From Triops longicaudatus (Eukaryota > Arthropoda > Branchiopoda > Notostraca > Triopsidae), in NCBI GenBank assembly GCA_022885665.1, contig JAGQDJ010000019.1, forward strand, positions 833,754 through 897,753: DNA of 64,000 nt. The letters are read 5' to 3'. Below, in pieces: positions 25,034-37,356 of the stretch (within the stretch, counting starts at the first letter, position 1; the number at the start of each line of letters is the position of its first letter). The notes beneath the pieces are model-generated. The model saw nothing but the letters and a program-made list of their open reading frames with translations, was not told the origin of the DNA and made no database searches. The position numbers and the translations under genes are program-made.

Positions 25034-27364
25034 TAATTAACGATTGTACCTACTGGAGTATGACACTTCTTTATTGAATCAGCTTTTGATCAATTATTAG
25101 GGGTGCCCCTCCCCCCTTGCGACGCCGCTGCACGGACAGCTACTCTGCATAACGCGAAACTTCAGTATTATTAAGCTGATGCTTCTGCTTTAAGTATTAG
25201 GTCATGTTTTTCCTGTTTTACCACCTTTAAAACATTATAACTGAACTGATTTCAGTAACCGCTTCATCGGTTTTTATTCCGGAAATCGAAATCCGCTCCA
25301 TAGACGGGACAAGTTTACGAAAAGCCGAATTGATAAGTAAAATTCATACCTTAGCTTAGTTTTACTACTTTCATTGTTCAAAGCGATCTTTCTAAGATTC
25401 TTGTGACCTAATTGTATTTTCTTACATTAAAGTTGTCACAACATCATTGTTGCTCCCAGTTAAAACGACTTGCCTAGTTTTTTTGCTCTTTTAAGGCTTA
25501 TCGAATGCAAAAAGTATACTTCGACATGGGAATATACCACAACGGTACATATTTGTAATACTGTTAAGAATTTCTAAGAAACAACTATGATTTTCAATTA
25601 CTTTGACAAGGATTTTTCGCAAATGGCGAAATATTTTGTAGGCGAACAGAAAGTAGGTCTCAAAAAATTTGCCCGCGAAAACCGAAACGGGGAATAATGA
25701 GCTCTGATTGAGACATCTTCAGAAATATGCCCTGTGCTTCCCAGTTACGAACAAAATGCAAGTAAGTGAAACCTGTCTGTTACGTTATTTTTTCATAAAA
25801 AAGTCGATTACACACTTGACCCTCGTCATGACTCATGTTCAGATTGCACGCAGACGGGAAAATTTGAGAGAACATGCAAGATTGGCAACTTAAAAACATT
25901 AGTGTGTCTCTTAAGGTATGAACCGTTCGTATGTTTTGTAATTATGTTTTGTGATAGTATACTAAATACAGAATATTTTTCGTTTTCACCGGAAACTCAC
26001 TTCGACATTCGACATTCTCACTTTCGACATCGACGATATTCTTGTTGTAGGCTTATCTTGTAGACTATTGATTTCTGTTAGAAATTTCATTCAGCGATTT
26101 AATTTCATTTGCTAGTTTCTACTTATCTTTGATGTTTTTTTTGCTTCAAGTTTCAAGATCAAATTAACTGCGTAAGTAAGAAAGAATATTAATAAAGAAT
26201 GAAGACGAGTACAAGTTGTTTCTGAAGGTGCAGTCAACTACCAATAAATACAATATATTTTCGAGAAAATTTAAATTTTGATTAGCAGTGTTTTTGTTAA
26301 GCCCTTATGGAACGTAGTCCTTGTTTACTTATATTGTGCACTGCATAATTTCTACAACGGAAAATTTATTTCCAGGGAAGAAATTGACGAAAGGGTGCTC
26401 TTCATAAGCTGCGCCGGATAGGATCGTTTCTACTGTACATAGTATTTATAGTACAATGAATCATGCAAGCTTCCTAGGACTTTATTTTATTATAGAACAT
26501 AACTTATATGAAAGTGGAATCTAAGAACATTTAGGTTGAGTACGACCGTTTTATTAGCCATTTTCCGGCTTCCTGAAACTAAGTTGGCAAAGATACACAA
26601 ACTCCCTTGGGGTACGAAAAAACTGAAAGTTTAAGTGCTCTTCCTCGTTTTTCTCCCATGATACGTGGAAATGCAGTTTGCTAATTCCGATGGGATTTTC
26701 CAGATTTTTATAGCAACTTCTCACCGCTCAAACTGTCGTCAGCGGTTAAAAATACTTGCATGAGTTGTTGAGCCCGACTGTTTAGAATTCCTTACTAATT
26801 GTCTAACTTGCGTAAACGGTCGCCGTCCTGTCTGAAGGAATAAATTAAGCGATTATACCCCATTTGTTGCTATACAATATGTAACACACCACTGGCAACT
26901 GGAAAGAAATATGTGATCCCGTAGGTTTGTAGCAAAATAGTTTCTGCTAAATGTTGATTCCTGTTGGACCCTTGTTATGACGAACTTTCTGTAAACAATG
27001 CGTGGAATGACGTTCCTTCAGTATTATAACGCGCAACGGACAGAATTCCTGTAACCCGTGACTTTCCCGTTGCAGCTGAAGAGGAATGAGACGTATTTGC
27101 CATAGCCTTATCCAGTCTTGTGAACAAAATTTACTTCGTGAGCCACGTCGCTGTTGCATTTCTACACGTGGACCAACTCGAGTGCCGTAATGACAAATTC
27201 GACCATACCTGCGGGATTCTCTTTTCTCACAAACAATTCTCACATATAACTTTAAAAAGCTTCTATAATTCATTTCTTCTTCTTCTGGCAACGTTAGGGA
27301 AATTAAGTTATTTTATTGAGAGTTAGAAAGACAGGTCAACTATAGGAAAGCTTGTTATCAAGTC
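25034..27364. other. Intergenic gap, no gene recognised
   Basis: AT-rich sequence with only short open frames. A minus-strand frame at 26947-27291 (114 codons) has plausible internal splice signals but no recognised family and is overlapped by a plus-strand frame. No repeats of note were seen. Confidence 0.45.
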
Positions 27365-27370
27365 TTTATT
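27365..27370 (-). terminator. Poly(A) signal for the OATP gene
   Basis: AATAAA on the minus strand lies about 170 bp downstream of the OATP stop codon, a usual distance for a short 3' UTR. Confidence 0.5.
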
Positions 27371-27538
27371 AATACATCCGTTTTGGCATTCAACAAGATC
27401 TTCACCATTTTTAGCATTCATTCAGCGTTTGCAGTAGAAGTTATAACGTCACATGAAGTTTTCGAAAAATGAAAAAAAAATCTCTACTCAAGATTCAGCA
27501 TAATTACAACAACAACAACAAAATCAATAGTGTGCACG

Positions 27539-30500
27539 CTAAATACGATTTATGCTAGCATTTGATCTCATGAAAGCTTGTTCTTCTGGTCGGTTAAACA
27601 CCGAGAAGGTCGATTTCTTGTCCGTAGTGGAAGAAGATTTCGTCCCTTTCTGGGAGATGCTAGGTAAATCGTCTTCCTCGTCACCTCCGTAGAGATCTAG
27701 ATCTCGCACATAATAGCACACAAAGGCGTCAAAGACCACTCCCAGAACGACGAACCCTGTTAAAATATTCGCAAATGTTGAATACACTTGACCTTTACCT
27801 CGAACGTTAAAAGTGTGTAACCATACCTGCTGTTGTGTAATGTAAATAAAGGCGAATTTTCTCCGTGTCATAGAGTAAACAGTTGCCATCGTGTCCGCAC
27901 TCGTTTTGCCAGATAAGACAGGCCTTATCTGCACACACAAATGAATATAAACAAACATGACAAGTACAAAAAATGGGAGCACTAGTTTAAAAATCAAATA
28001 CTGTAGTTAAAAATCGGAATAGGTTGAATTGCTAATACCTATAATTGCTCCGAATACAATGGGACTGGGAATAAACGCGAACAGGCTAATAAGTAAGGTC
28101 CCTAGGCCAATGGCGAATGATTTATCTTCAGGAGCGACGCACCTGTGATATATATTTTATTTTTATCTTCCACTTAAAAACTTCAGGAATTTTGTCAGTA
28201 CGCGTACCTGAATCCGATTAGAATGCTACCAACGCGGCCGGTGGAACTGAGCAATTTCATAATCCCCATAGCTCCGACGTAAAATAAGAAAACCGTAAAA
28301 CAGTCGCTCGGACAGTAACCGCTATGTGTTCCTCCATGTTCCCAGATGGTTGCGTCCGAACTATTGCTGGTATGCTGTACAATGCAGGAACAGTCCTCGT
28401 AAAGCTGTCAGCCAAGTTATTATTAAAGAAGACGTTGTAATTGTGGTTGAGTGGGGATTCCCACATTACCTTACTGCCATCGGGTGCGATTTTGAATGCG
28501 GAGCAGCCAGCGTGGCACGAGGAGAAGAAGTTCATGAGATTGTCATCAGAACAGACTGGACTATAATAATTGGGTAGACAATTGCAGTGCTTGTTGCAGG
28601 ACGTAATAATACTCGCCCTACATAAAAGTGTTAGCTCATAACAGTTGCAAAATAAAACCAAGGCTCTTACACTTGTTCATCATTCGAGTCTTTAGTAATA
28701 CCATGAATGGGTTGACCGGCACAACCCACGTAAGCAAACAAAACTAAGCCCCCAATATACGTCATGCCGATGAACACATCCCAGCCTGCCAGAAGCCACG
28801 CTGGAGGGCGAAACTTGCCAATTAAATAACCGGAAAGTAAAAATCCCGTAGCCATGAAAAGAATACCCGTGCTACCTAAAGTGCCACGAAAAAGTTCAGA
28901 ATATCGTTGCTGCCAAACTACTTTGTGTCATCCGTGTTTATGGTTGTATGAGAGGTAAAGTAAATTTACCATTGAAAGCATTGGCTAATGCTGCCGACTG
29001 ATGAAAGTGAACTTCCATGTATTTCGGCAAAAACGTGACGTAGCCGCTGAACGCGAAAACGTAAAACACACCGGAGAGGTGGTTAAACATCAAGGCCTTG
29101 TTGCAAAGCAAGCGCTTAAGTGCCTTCGGAAAATCTGGAATATAATTTTGTACCTTAAAGTGGCTCTACACAATACATACCCGAAAAGAAAGTTGAAGAA
29201 GAGAACAAAACAAAAGAAAAACTACTCCCATTCTAAACACGCGGCAATGTAGAAGATTTTTGTCGGGTCATTTTGACATAAGTGTTTCTATATTTCAGCA
29301 AACGGAGTCGGCAGAAATGCTACGATTCAGAATATCTACTGCAGAAGTCACACTTATTTTAGAAAAATGTCAAGCGTACGGTAGAACCTCATTACAAAAA
29401 ATCTAGGAAGCGAAAAACCTTTTGATACATCCGAAGTCAGACGTTTTTTCAGGTGCAGCAGTAAAGATGCCAAAAGTCAAAGGAGCCGGTCTAGTACTAA
29501 ACATCTAATACTGACTTTCTAATGCAAATCACTAACGCTAGCCACCTAATTTGAACCTCCTAATGTTAGCCATCTATTCTATGTTAATAATCTACTTACT
29601 CCCTTAGCCAAGATTTCGTTTCGGAAGGAGCTTTCGGAGTTTTGGGGAGGTTATAATTTGCAATTTTCTGGCCATTCATTTTTTGCCTATGATCATCGTT
29701 CTAAAATAAAATTATTGCGGTTGTTATGCCACTCAAACCCCTCTCTGACTAACAGTTCGCACCTCGAGTTTACCACCTAACGGTTAGCTAAAATATTAAC
29801 TCCTTTGCACTACGTGGGCTCTTTTGACTTTCGGGCTTTTTAGTTCTGCACCCCGTTTTTTCCCTCTATTTCCTTGATCTTGACCTTTCCATACTATGGC
29901 TAAAAGTTTCTTAGACGTTCTATATTAGGCCTATTCGTAAAAATAAGCACAGTTTGAAATGAAAGTAAGAGCTTTTTCTAATGGAAAATTGAAAACTGAA
30001 TGAACCTGTGCAGAAAATAAATTATGGAAAATTACACAAATAAAAGTCACATCAGACCAGAAATTATCAAAATGTGAGTTGGTAATGCCTTAGCGTATTT
30101 CAGGGTGATTTGGTTAAAACTACTAAAAGGCGTTCGCTGCTAATTTTCCCACCCCATTCCCGTTTTTCTGATTACTAGTAAGTTAGCAAAATAAAATTGA
30201 AATACAAACTTTCTTGCCTAAAGTAATTTTCTAAGAATATCTCAAAGCCTGCACACGAGTCTGTACGTTAACATTACTGTGGGAACGCTTTGTCGAAATA
30301 TCAATAGTCTTAAACAGCGATTACTTTTATAACGAACCATTAGTTATTGCAGACATTTTAGGGTCCTGGAAAGTTGGTATTCATTCTGCTTTGTGATTGT
30401 TGAGTTATTTAATTTTAAAAAATCCAATGGCTGTCAGACTTTTCAAGAACCACGTATAATTAGCCATTTTTGTAAGGAAGTGCGTAAGTTAATAACACTT

Positions 30501-32431
30501 ACTTTAGTTTCGCGCTTAGCTTAAGCATCAGACTTTCTCAGAATTGTATTTGTATTCTAAACATTAAATGTATTTGTGAGAAAAGTCCAAACTTTCCTAA
30601 AGTAGTCATGTGATAAATTTTGACTAGGCAGCGTGGTGTTATACGCTAACCTGTGCCATTTGCTATTACAATGGCGCCAGTGCGTCACACGCCAAACACT
30701 TTCGAACGATTAACCCGCCCCAAAGAATGTAGTGCAGTTAGCGTTTGGCGTATTTGTTTGCGCTGTTTTTTTTATTTAGTTTCTTCTAATTAGCTTCCTC
30801 TCATTTAGCTTCCTCTAATTCCTCATTTTACTAGTACATTACATAACTTTTAACGGTTTTAAAATGTAATGAATACATTACATTAAAATTTTAAAAGACC
30901 GAAAGTTATAACGAATATATTAAAAGTATTCCGAAAAAAATCCCTGGCCTTACAAATTGCAATTATATGTAAAACTGCTTCATAAGACTTCCCAAAAATA
31001 TTTTATACTACGGCGAGCGCTTTGCTTCGCGATCGCACTTTACCTTTCATTGCTGGTCTATCGCTTGAAACATTGGAAACTCCACCGGTGGATTGTTGAG
31101 TTTTCAACAAAGGTTTGACTTTCGTCTTTGGTAAACGGCGTGGGAATAGTGCCAAGAGCAAGGCGCTGGGCAGCAAGCATCCTCCGATTATCAAGAAACC
31201 TAGTAAAAAAAATTTCCTACTTTTTCTTTCCAAAACTTCTGGATTTTTACCTATCCACCATGCTCCAACCCAAGACGGGTGACGCGGGCCGAAGGGAACC
31301 CACGCGGAGACGTTGACGTAGAACCGCAGACACAATGCGCCGAGTCCAAATCCAAGCGCCGGCCCTAACAACCTCAGACTCGACATAACTCCTGCCACAA
31401 AGATAATATTGCAAGTTGCCCATATCCTTTCTTGTGATAGCGAAATCTTACCCATTACGTTCGGTGTGTTTTTTTGTTTGGTGTTATCATCGAGGTAAGT
31501 GATACCTAAGGTGTAAAACAGCGTGGATCCAATACCAGAGATGAATTGAGAAAGAAAAAGAAAGATCATGGGTCCGATGGATGGTTCTTGGTAGTCGGCA
31601 CAATTGGTAGTAGTGTTATCCGTCGGCTCACACAGGTCATAATTCCGTTTGGCTGTCAAGACGCAGACAAAAACAAAAAGAAGAAAGATAAAGAGGAGGG
31701 GAGACAAGGTTCTTCAGAAAACAAAAAGGAAAAAATGTTGTGATTGATAGCTAGAGACGTATATTGGCAAGTGTGCTTACACTTGGCACGTGGTGATAAT
31801 AGCTAGCAGGAGTGGAACCCTGCACTTACCATTGAACAATGGTGTTTCTGCGCCGTACAGAAAATGAGGTACAGTCACGATAAAAGATGCAAAGGCCGAA
31901 AAGAGCATCCCAATCGCTACCAAGCGAGGTCGGTGTCCATGCCCGCCAAAATAGGTTAATACTAGCGACAAGCAAATCTGGCTCACTTCATTGCCTGAAA
32001 GTAGGATTCCTGCGAAGAAATTTTAGCTTAGGGTATTTTCTTCATCAGACAAATTTTATTCAAAAAATAAAAAATGGAGTGGATTATATTTAGACGTAGT
32101 ATGAATTATATTTAGAGGTTACATTTAGAGACGGAGTAAATTATATTTTAAAAAAGAAATAAATAAAAGATGGAGTAAGCAGGAGACCTGTTGTTTGGCT
32201 TGGTAGCTTAAATTCCTTTTCAACGGTAGTCAACACAGCGATAAAGTAGGTAAAAAACATGGACTGAAGTACTGCGACTAGACTATACACAAGCATGTAG
32301 CATTTCTTGGTGGCAAACTTTTGAAGTCCTGGTCCTTTCAAAATCCAAAATCCACATTGGACATCTTCGTCCAAGTCGGCTTGCTCTAACACGTCAACAC
32401 GTCCGTTGGTTGCTCGCTCTGATTTACCCAT
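27539..32431 (-). CDS. Organic anion transporting polypeptide (SLCO family)
   Basis: Twelve exons (32431-32188, 32009-31830, 31652-31452, 31391-31251, 31199-31044, 29134-28970, 28875-28671, 28617-28470, 28404-28208, 28142-28039, 27928-27827, 27756-27539) give 2061 bp, 686 residues with every phase agreeing. OATPs are 12-helix plasma-membrane carriers for amphipathic organic anions. Family marks are MFFTYF and VLTTVEKEF in the first helix region, GNEVSQICL, the FYTLGITYLDDN block, a Kazal-like cysteine-rich extracellular loop (exons 8-9, for example CNKHCNCLPNYYSPVC), and CLIWQNECGHDGNCLLYD near the end. The C-terminal tail is acidic then serine-rich. The frame stays open upstream to 32578, so a longer N-terminus is possible. 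The fifth intron (29135-31043) is far longer than the rest. Confidence 0.95.
29135..31043 (-). other. Long OATP intron with repeat fragments
   Basis: This 1.9 kb intron separates exons 5 and 6, while its neighbours are 60-180 bp. It contains a lone pogo-like terminus (near 29378-29395, CGGTAGAACCTCATTACA), an imperfect duplicated TAGCCA-rich segment (29530-29580), a doubled TTAGCTTCCTCT (about 30790-30820) and a hairpin at 30842-30912. It was probably enlarged by old insertions. No coding potential was recognised. Confidence 0.5.
30842..30912. repeat. Imperfect hairpin inside OATP intron
   Basis: Arms of about 30-35 bp share ATAACTTT, CGGT, TTTTAAAA and TGTAATG in mirrored order around a short AATA centre. 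The core TGTAATG/CATTACA is perfect. It may be the remnant of a small inverted-repeat element. Confidence 0.6.
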
Positions 32432-35075
32432 CACAAAATCATTCACACGTGCGTCTTCGTCAAGGTTATTAAAATTATACAAGAGTAAAATATGAACACT
32501 CTTTAAAGCGCAATAAATCCACAAAACGACACAGACCTGCGCTAACCTGAGCGCTGAGACTAGAAAATGACTTTGCAATCTCCGGGTTTCAAAAGCGAAG
32601 CCTACTCGTCCGGGTAAAAGTAAACAAAGTGAAGGCCCCTTTCTATGTGTTCAATTTAATCCCAAGATGCCGATAATCTTATCGCACTGTCCACGGGTAC
32701 TTATCGCTGTAGTTCAAGAGGGCATTGACGCTCAAGACAGCGATGATGCCGTTGAGGCCTAGCAACGCTAACATCGCACGGCGATTTCTCTGTTTTTCAG
32801 ATCCGTTTATACCCCGAACACCTTCGCTGGACCTTTAGTGCAGTGTTCTGTAACTTGACACCTTATCGCCTATTTAAGTTTCATATGTCACGAAAATCTT
32901 GCCAAACGTGAAAACTTTTCACCGCCGTACAAGCAAACTTCAGTAGATTTTGCTTTTAAGCAAAAGCACCATCTTAAATCTTGATTATTGTCAAATCATA
33001 TAAAAATACTACAGCAACATCTTGAAATTAATTCTGGCGCCTTTAAAGTACATCAATCATTCAAGCAGTCATCTGTTTAAAATTCTAATATCCATTCATG
33101 TTATCTGTGCCAACTGGTGAGGATCACTTGTTATGTTAAACCGTAAGATCGCCATGGATATTTTGTCTTCGCAAGGTACACCGTAAGGGACACTTTCCAC
33201 TGAAGTTCAGTTTATTCAGCTTATGATACCGTAAGGTTAGGACTACTTATTGCCATTCACGAGGCGGAAAGCAACTAATTATGAAGACATGCTACGATAT
33301 GGAAAGGAGGTGAAAGTGCAGACCTTTCTTTGATTGAAAAATTGCTAAAATCTGAGAAAAAAAATAATTGATTCCCTTCTTCACGACTTTCCTAGCATGC
33401 GTTGAGGCCACTGAATACTACTGCTTTCAAAGATTGGGATCGTTCCAGAGATGACACTACTATCGCATTCCTGTTTTACCATTTACTTCGCGAATTGGTT
33501 GCAGGGGCCATTACAGACAAATTAGTGAGAAATTAAAACCTATAGATATTTGCTTAGGTAAGCTTGCCTGGAAGCACAGAATTCATCAACGGCTATAATT
33601 AGCAATAACCAATTGAAGAAAATCCTATTTATCTACAGCTTTCGCTCTGTACAAACGAGATGGGCAGTCAGAAAGTGACAAACGGATTCTTATTTCTACT
33701 GTTCCCATGCTACAAAATTATATATTAGTAAAAGTTGTACAAAATTGTCAACATATTAGCTTCCTAATTTGGTAAACTGTAGCATGTGTGCTAATTTAGT
33801 GCGATATAAAATGTTTGTTTAATACCAGAGTAAAAACCACGTATCGAAATATAATATAAATTGTCACGATTTACATAGAATATATTTGTCACGGTTAGAA
33901 ATTAAAGATTATCTTATTAAGAATTAAAGGAGAATCCGTTACTTAAAAGGGGGGAAAAAGTTTATTAGTCTGCTAAGTACAAAATGGGGAAGATGGGAAA
34001 GAAAGGTGGTGGTCAGGAGCCATCCGGCGAATCTAGGCAAGGCATGGCCCAGCAAGGGACAGTCGGAGTGATGCTGAGGTGGCCCATGACTGACTGATCT
34101 CGATATTGTCTTTCGCTGGGTCTTTTATGCCGAGACTTGAATAACATCTCGCTTGTAAAAATTGGGGATTGCCCTCTTCGTAGAATAATAACAACAGGAG
34201 GATATTTTATTATAAGGGTATGACCATAAATAGTAACGGTATCTAAGTGTTACATATTTCTGAACTGCATAAACAGTAAAGTATTGCATAAAAGTAGAAT
34301 TTACCAACAGCTCAGAACACTACACTACTTTGCCCCGGATTCCAAGAAAGGGTAAACGTTGTTTAGAACACTAAATGGATTACAAGAGTTTCTCTCTTTT
34401 CACTTTGTCGCAGTCTGTATGGTTGCAATTGGGAAAGGAGTGGATAAAAAGGGAAGATGCTGTGCTATGTGGAAAAGGACTGCTCAGCATACGTGTTCCT
34501 TCACTGAAGAAAAGTGCTCAGCGCACATTTTGAAAACTATATGTTTAAATTACACTTCCGTTAAGATCAAACAAATGTAAATTGTATTATTTATGAAAAA
34601 GCTTAACGAAAATAAAGCAGTTTTTACTTTCCTAGACCATGTTCATATATTAACTTCAATATCTATTCTTAAACGGCATGGGAATTGCAAATATGTCCCT
34701 TACATTATGTTTATACAATTCGGCAGATTTATTTACTTTTTTTTTTAAACTCCGACACCTCTGAAATATAGTCAAAAGGCAGAATTCCAAGAATTGACCT
34801 TAAGTGTTAGTTCAGGCGTACAAACATCTATTCCTTGTTTTTCCTCATCCCTTCACTGTGGTTTCTATTCCAAGCGGTTCTTTGACTACAAGATACACTT
34901 GGAAGTCAGACATATGTTACTACACATATATTGTGAACGTGATTCATAGGCACTTTACGGTATATGTGCAGGAAAATTCAGTTAATTCAAGAAGGCACAA
35001 CATTAATTGAAACCAAGCAACGAAAGACCAGTGAGGATGAGCAAGACACCTGTTAAGCAAAGACGTTTTAACAGT
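32432..35075. other. Intergenic between divergent OATP and MFS genes
   Basis: No coding region was recognised. The first part should contain the OATP 5' UTR and promoter, although the OATP frame stays open to 32578. The remainder is AT-rich with short spurious frames. Confidence 0.45.
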
Positions 35076-35083
35076 TATATATA
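35076..35083 (+). promoter_or_regulatory. Candidate TATA box of the MFS transporter
   Basis: A TATATATAG-type box lies about 120 bp upstream of the first in-frame ATG (35200). Two very short upstream ORFs fall between them: 35107-35127 (six codons plus stop) and 35135-35140 (ATG directly followed by TAG). Transcription start is inferred only. Confidence 0.35.
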
Positions 35084-35199
35084 GCGGCATTTTGGATATT
35101 CTACTGATGCAGCGAAAGGGTATTTAAGGCATTGATGTAGTGCAGTCCAAGTTTAGTTGTGCTATCAAGTGTCGTTCCGAAGGTAGCTGTTTTGGGACT

Positions 35200-37251
35200 A
35201 TGAAGGAATATTCTTCTGGATTGTACGGCTCCGTGTTCTCCTCCGCGTTGTACCGAGGCGGTCGACGAAAAACGAGACCCCGGTGTCATAGTCGTAGTAA
35301 AACGATAGGTACTGGTTCAGTCGGCAACATTAATCCTGGGTGCAATCGTGTGATCTCGTGTCGCAGACAGCGTACAAGTCGTCACATCGACGGCCATAAT
35401 GAGACAGACACAATCTGGAGAAAAGGATCATTTCGACAGCGACGAATGTTACTCAGGAGCCGAAAACAAGCTGAGGACCATGAACTGGACCGTAGCGCAG
35501 AGATGTCCGACACTGGAATGACAGAAACTAGTCATCTAGAGGACCCACCTTATACTTCTTTGCCTCTCCCTGCTAATGAACCGTCGTTGAATAATCACTC
35601 GTATACGCAGCTAACGCAGCCACAACGCTTACCATCCATTACGGAAGATACAAGGGTCAATCTTGATAAGCTGCTCCAGCAGAAGTGTTCTCCCTTCAGA
35701 ACTCAAGTAATAGCTTGACTGTTTTTAAAATGCCGGTACTTCAGTGGACAGGGTCATTAATATCCGTCTATTTAACAGTGGGCCGCAACTCTTTACCTAA
35801 GCCTGGCTACCTTTAATGTGGGCTATTCCATGGCTTTTCATTCGCTCAAGGGTGCCAGTTTTGTTCTCCCTGACTCAAACGATACTCTCCTCCTCAACAC
35901 GCACACCCCTTCAGCCAGTTGGCAACACTTTTGGCTCGAAAATCTGTTCAGTTTTGGCGGTTGCCTTGGCGCGGTGTTGGCCGGACTTGCCCTACGTTAC
36001 AGGCGACGCCGGATCTTCGTGTTTGCGGGCTTTTCCTTGAGCTGCGCGTGGTTGATGGCCATCATGCCTTATGTTACAAGTGAGGCAACCGCTTCAAGGA
36101 GCCCCACCGTGATTTATGGGGCAAGATTGATGGCGGGGCTAAGTGCCGGACTCGTCATGGTCGTCACGCCAGTGTACTTGTCCGAAAGTGTTGGTCCTCA
36201 ACATCGTGGGAGTCTATCGGTGCTTCCCATCTCTGCCAGCTTTTTAGGCTCCATAAGCTGTTTCGCCGCTTCATACATGTGGTTCTGCAGCAGCACTTAC
36301 TGTTTGGCGGCTGCAGGAGCCAGTTTTCTAACACCTTATTTACTGCTGGTAATTCTACTATTACCCGAGTCGCCGCGCTACTTGCTCCACGTAAACCAGC
36401 CAGCTTGTGCGTACCTAAGCTTGCGACAGTTGCGTGGTAAAAGCGTAGCCTTCCAAACCACCAAAGACGAGTTTGATGCCATGCAAAAATTTTACGATTC
36501 CACTGTCAGCTCTTTCCCTTCAAATAGTGCCTGGTTTCAAAGACCTTTCTGGCGTCCTGTCCTTTTAAGCAGCGGATTAATGTTTTTCAGCCAATTCAGT
36601 GGCATAGATACCGTTTTATTGTACGCATGGCATCGCTCATTCTCAATAACGGAGCCCAAACTGTGGAAGTACAATTGGAGCCTGATTATACTTTACTGCG
36701 TACAGTTCATAGTCAGTCTGGTCGCAGCGTGGAATGTGGATAAACGAGGCAGGAAACTCTTGCTGCTTTTGTCCACCGCCACGGCGGCAGCTGCTGTGGC
36801 GCTTTTGGGTTTGGTGGCATTATTGGAAGAACTGGCCTACTGGGATTCTTCAAATTGGTCTTTGATCGAGTGGATTCCTATTATGTGTCAGATTAGCTTC
36901 GCTGCTGCCCACGCCTTCGGCCTGGGAACTATTTCCTGGGTCATGTTGGGAGAACTGTTACCGTTGCGTCATCCTGGCTGGGCGATGACCGTGGCCACGA
37001 CATTTTACTGGGCTGCCAGTGTTGTCTTGACGGTGAGCTTACCTACTCTGCAGAACACGCTGTATACGTCCGGCACATTTTGGTTGCACGGCATTTTCTG
37101 CGTCTCGGGCTACCTTTTCGTGTTGTTCTGTGTCCCGGACATGGTTCGACAAGCCACTCTGGAAGACGTCCGCAGTTTTTTCATGGAAAGTTCAGCCACG
37201 GACCCACCAAAAAAGGAAGATTTATGGACAGATAATATGAACGTTTGTTAA
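35200..37251 (+). CDS. Sugar-transporter-family MFS protein (SLC2/Tret1-like)
   Basis: Two exons, 35200-35706 and 35779-37251, join in phase 0 to 659 residues; an ATG at 35503 would give 558. The long N-terminal region is basic, serine/threonine-rich and cytoplasmic, with no recognised domain. The second exon encodes about 12 hydrophobic segments with SLC2 marks: PVYLSESV after helix 4, PESPRYLL in the central loop, SQFSGID in helix 7 and DKRGRK after helix 8. Two motifs are altered: helix 10 reads GTISWVMLGELLP where sugar porters usually have GPIPW, and the first loop reads RYRRRR in place of DRxGRR. Substrate is therefore uncertain. The transmembrane part lacks introns, unlike neighbouring genes. 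AATAAA at 37351-37356 is a likely poly(A) signal. Confidence 0.85.
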
Positions 37252-37350
37252 AAGGCGTACGTGTAGGCTGTAATCATCATTGGTATAACGAGCTAAGACC
37301 CGTTGGCAAACCCTGTAAGCAAACATGACTTATGCGAGAAAACATTGCGG

Positions 37351-37356
37351 AATAAA
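37351..37356 (+). terminator. Poly(A) signal for the MFS gene
   Basis: AATAAA 100 bp past the stop codon; a second AATAAA occurs about 85 bp further on. Confidence 0.5.

Noticed and set aside
26947..27291. 114-codon minus-strand frame with internal GT-AG signals
   Set aside because: Neither the intact nor the spliced translation resembles a known family, and an opposite-strand frame overlaps it.
29378..29395. Complete MITE starting at a pogo-like terminus
   Set aside because: No matching inverted end was found downstream, so only a fragment is claimed.
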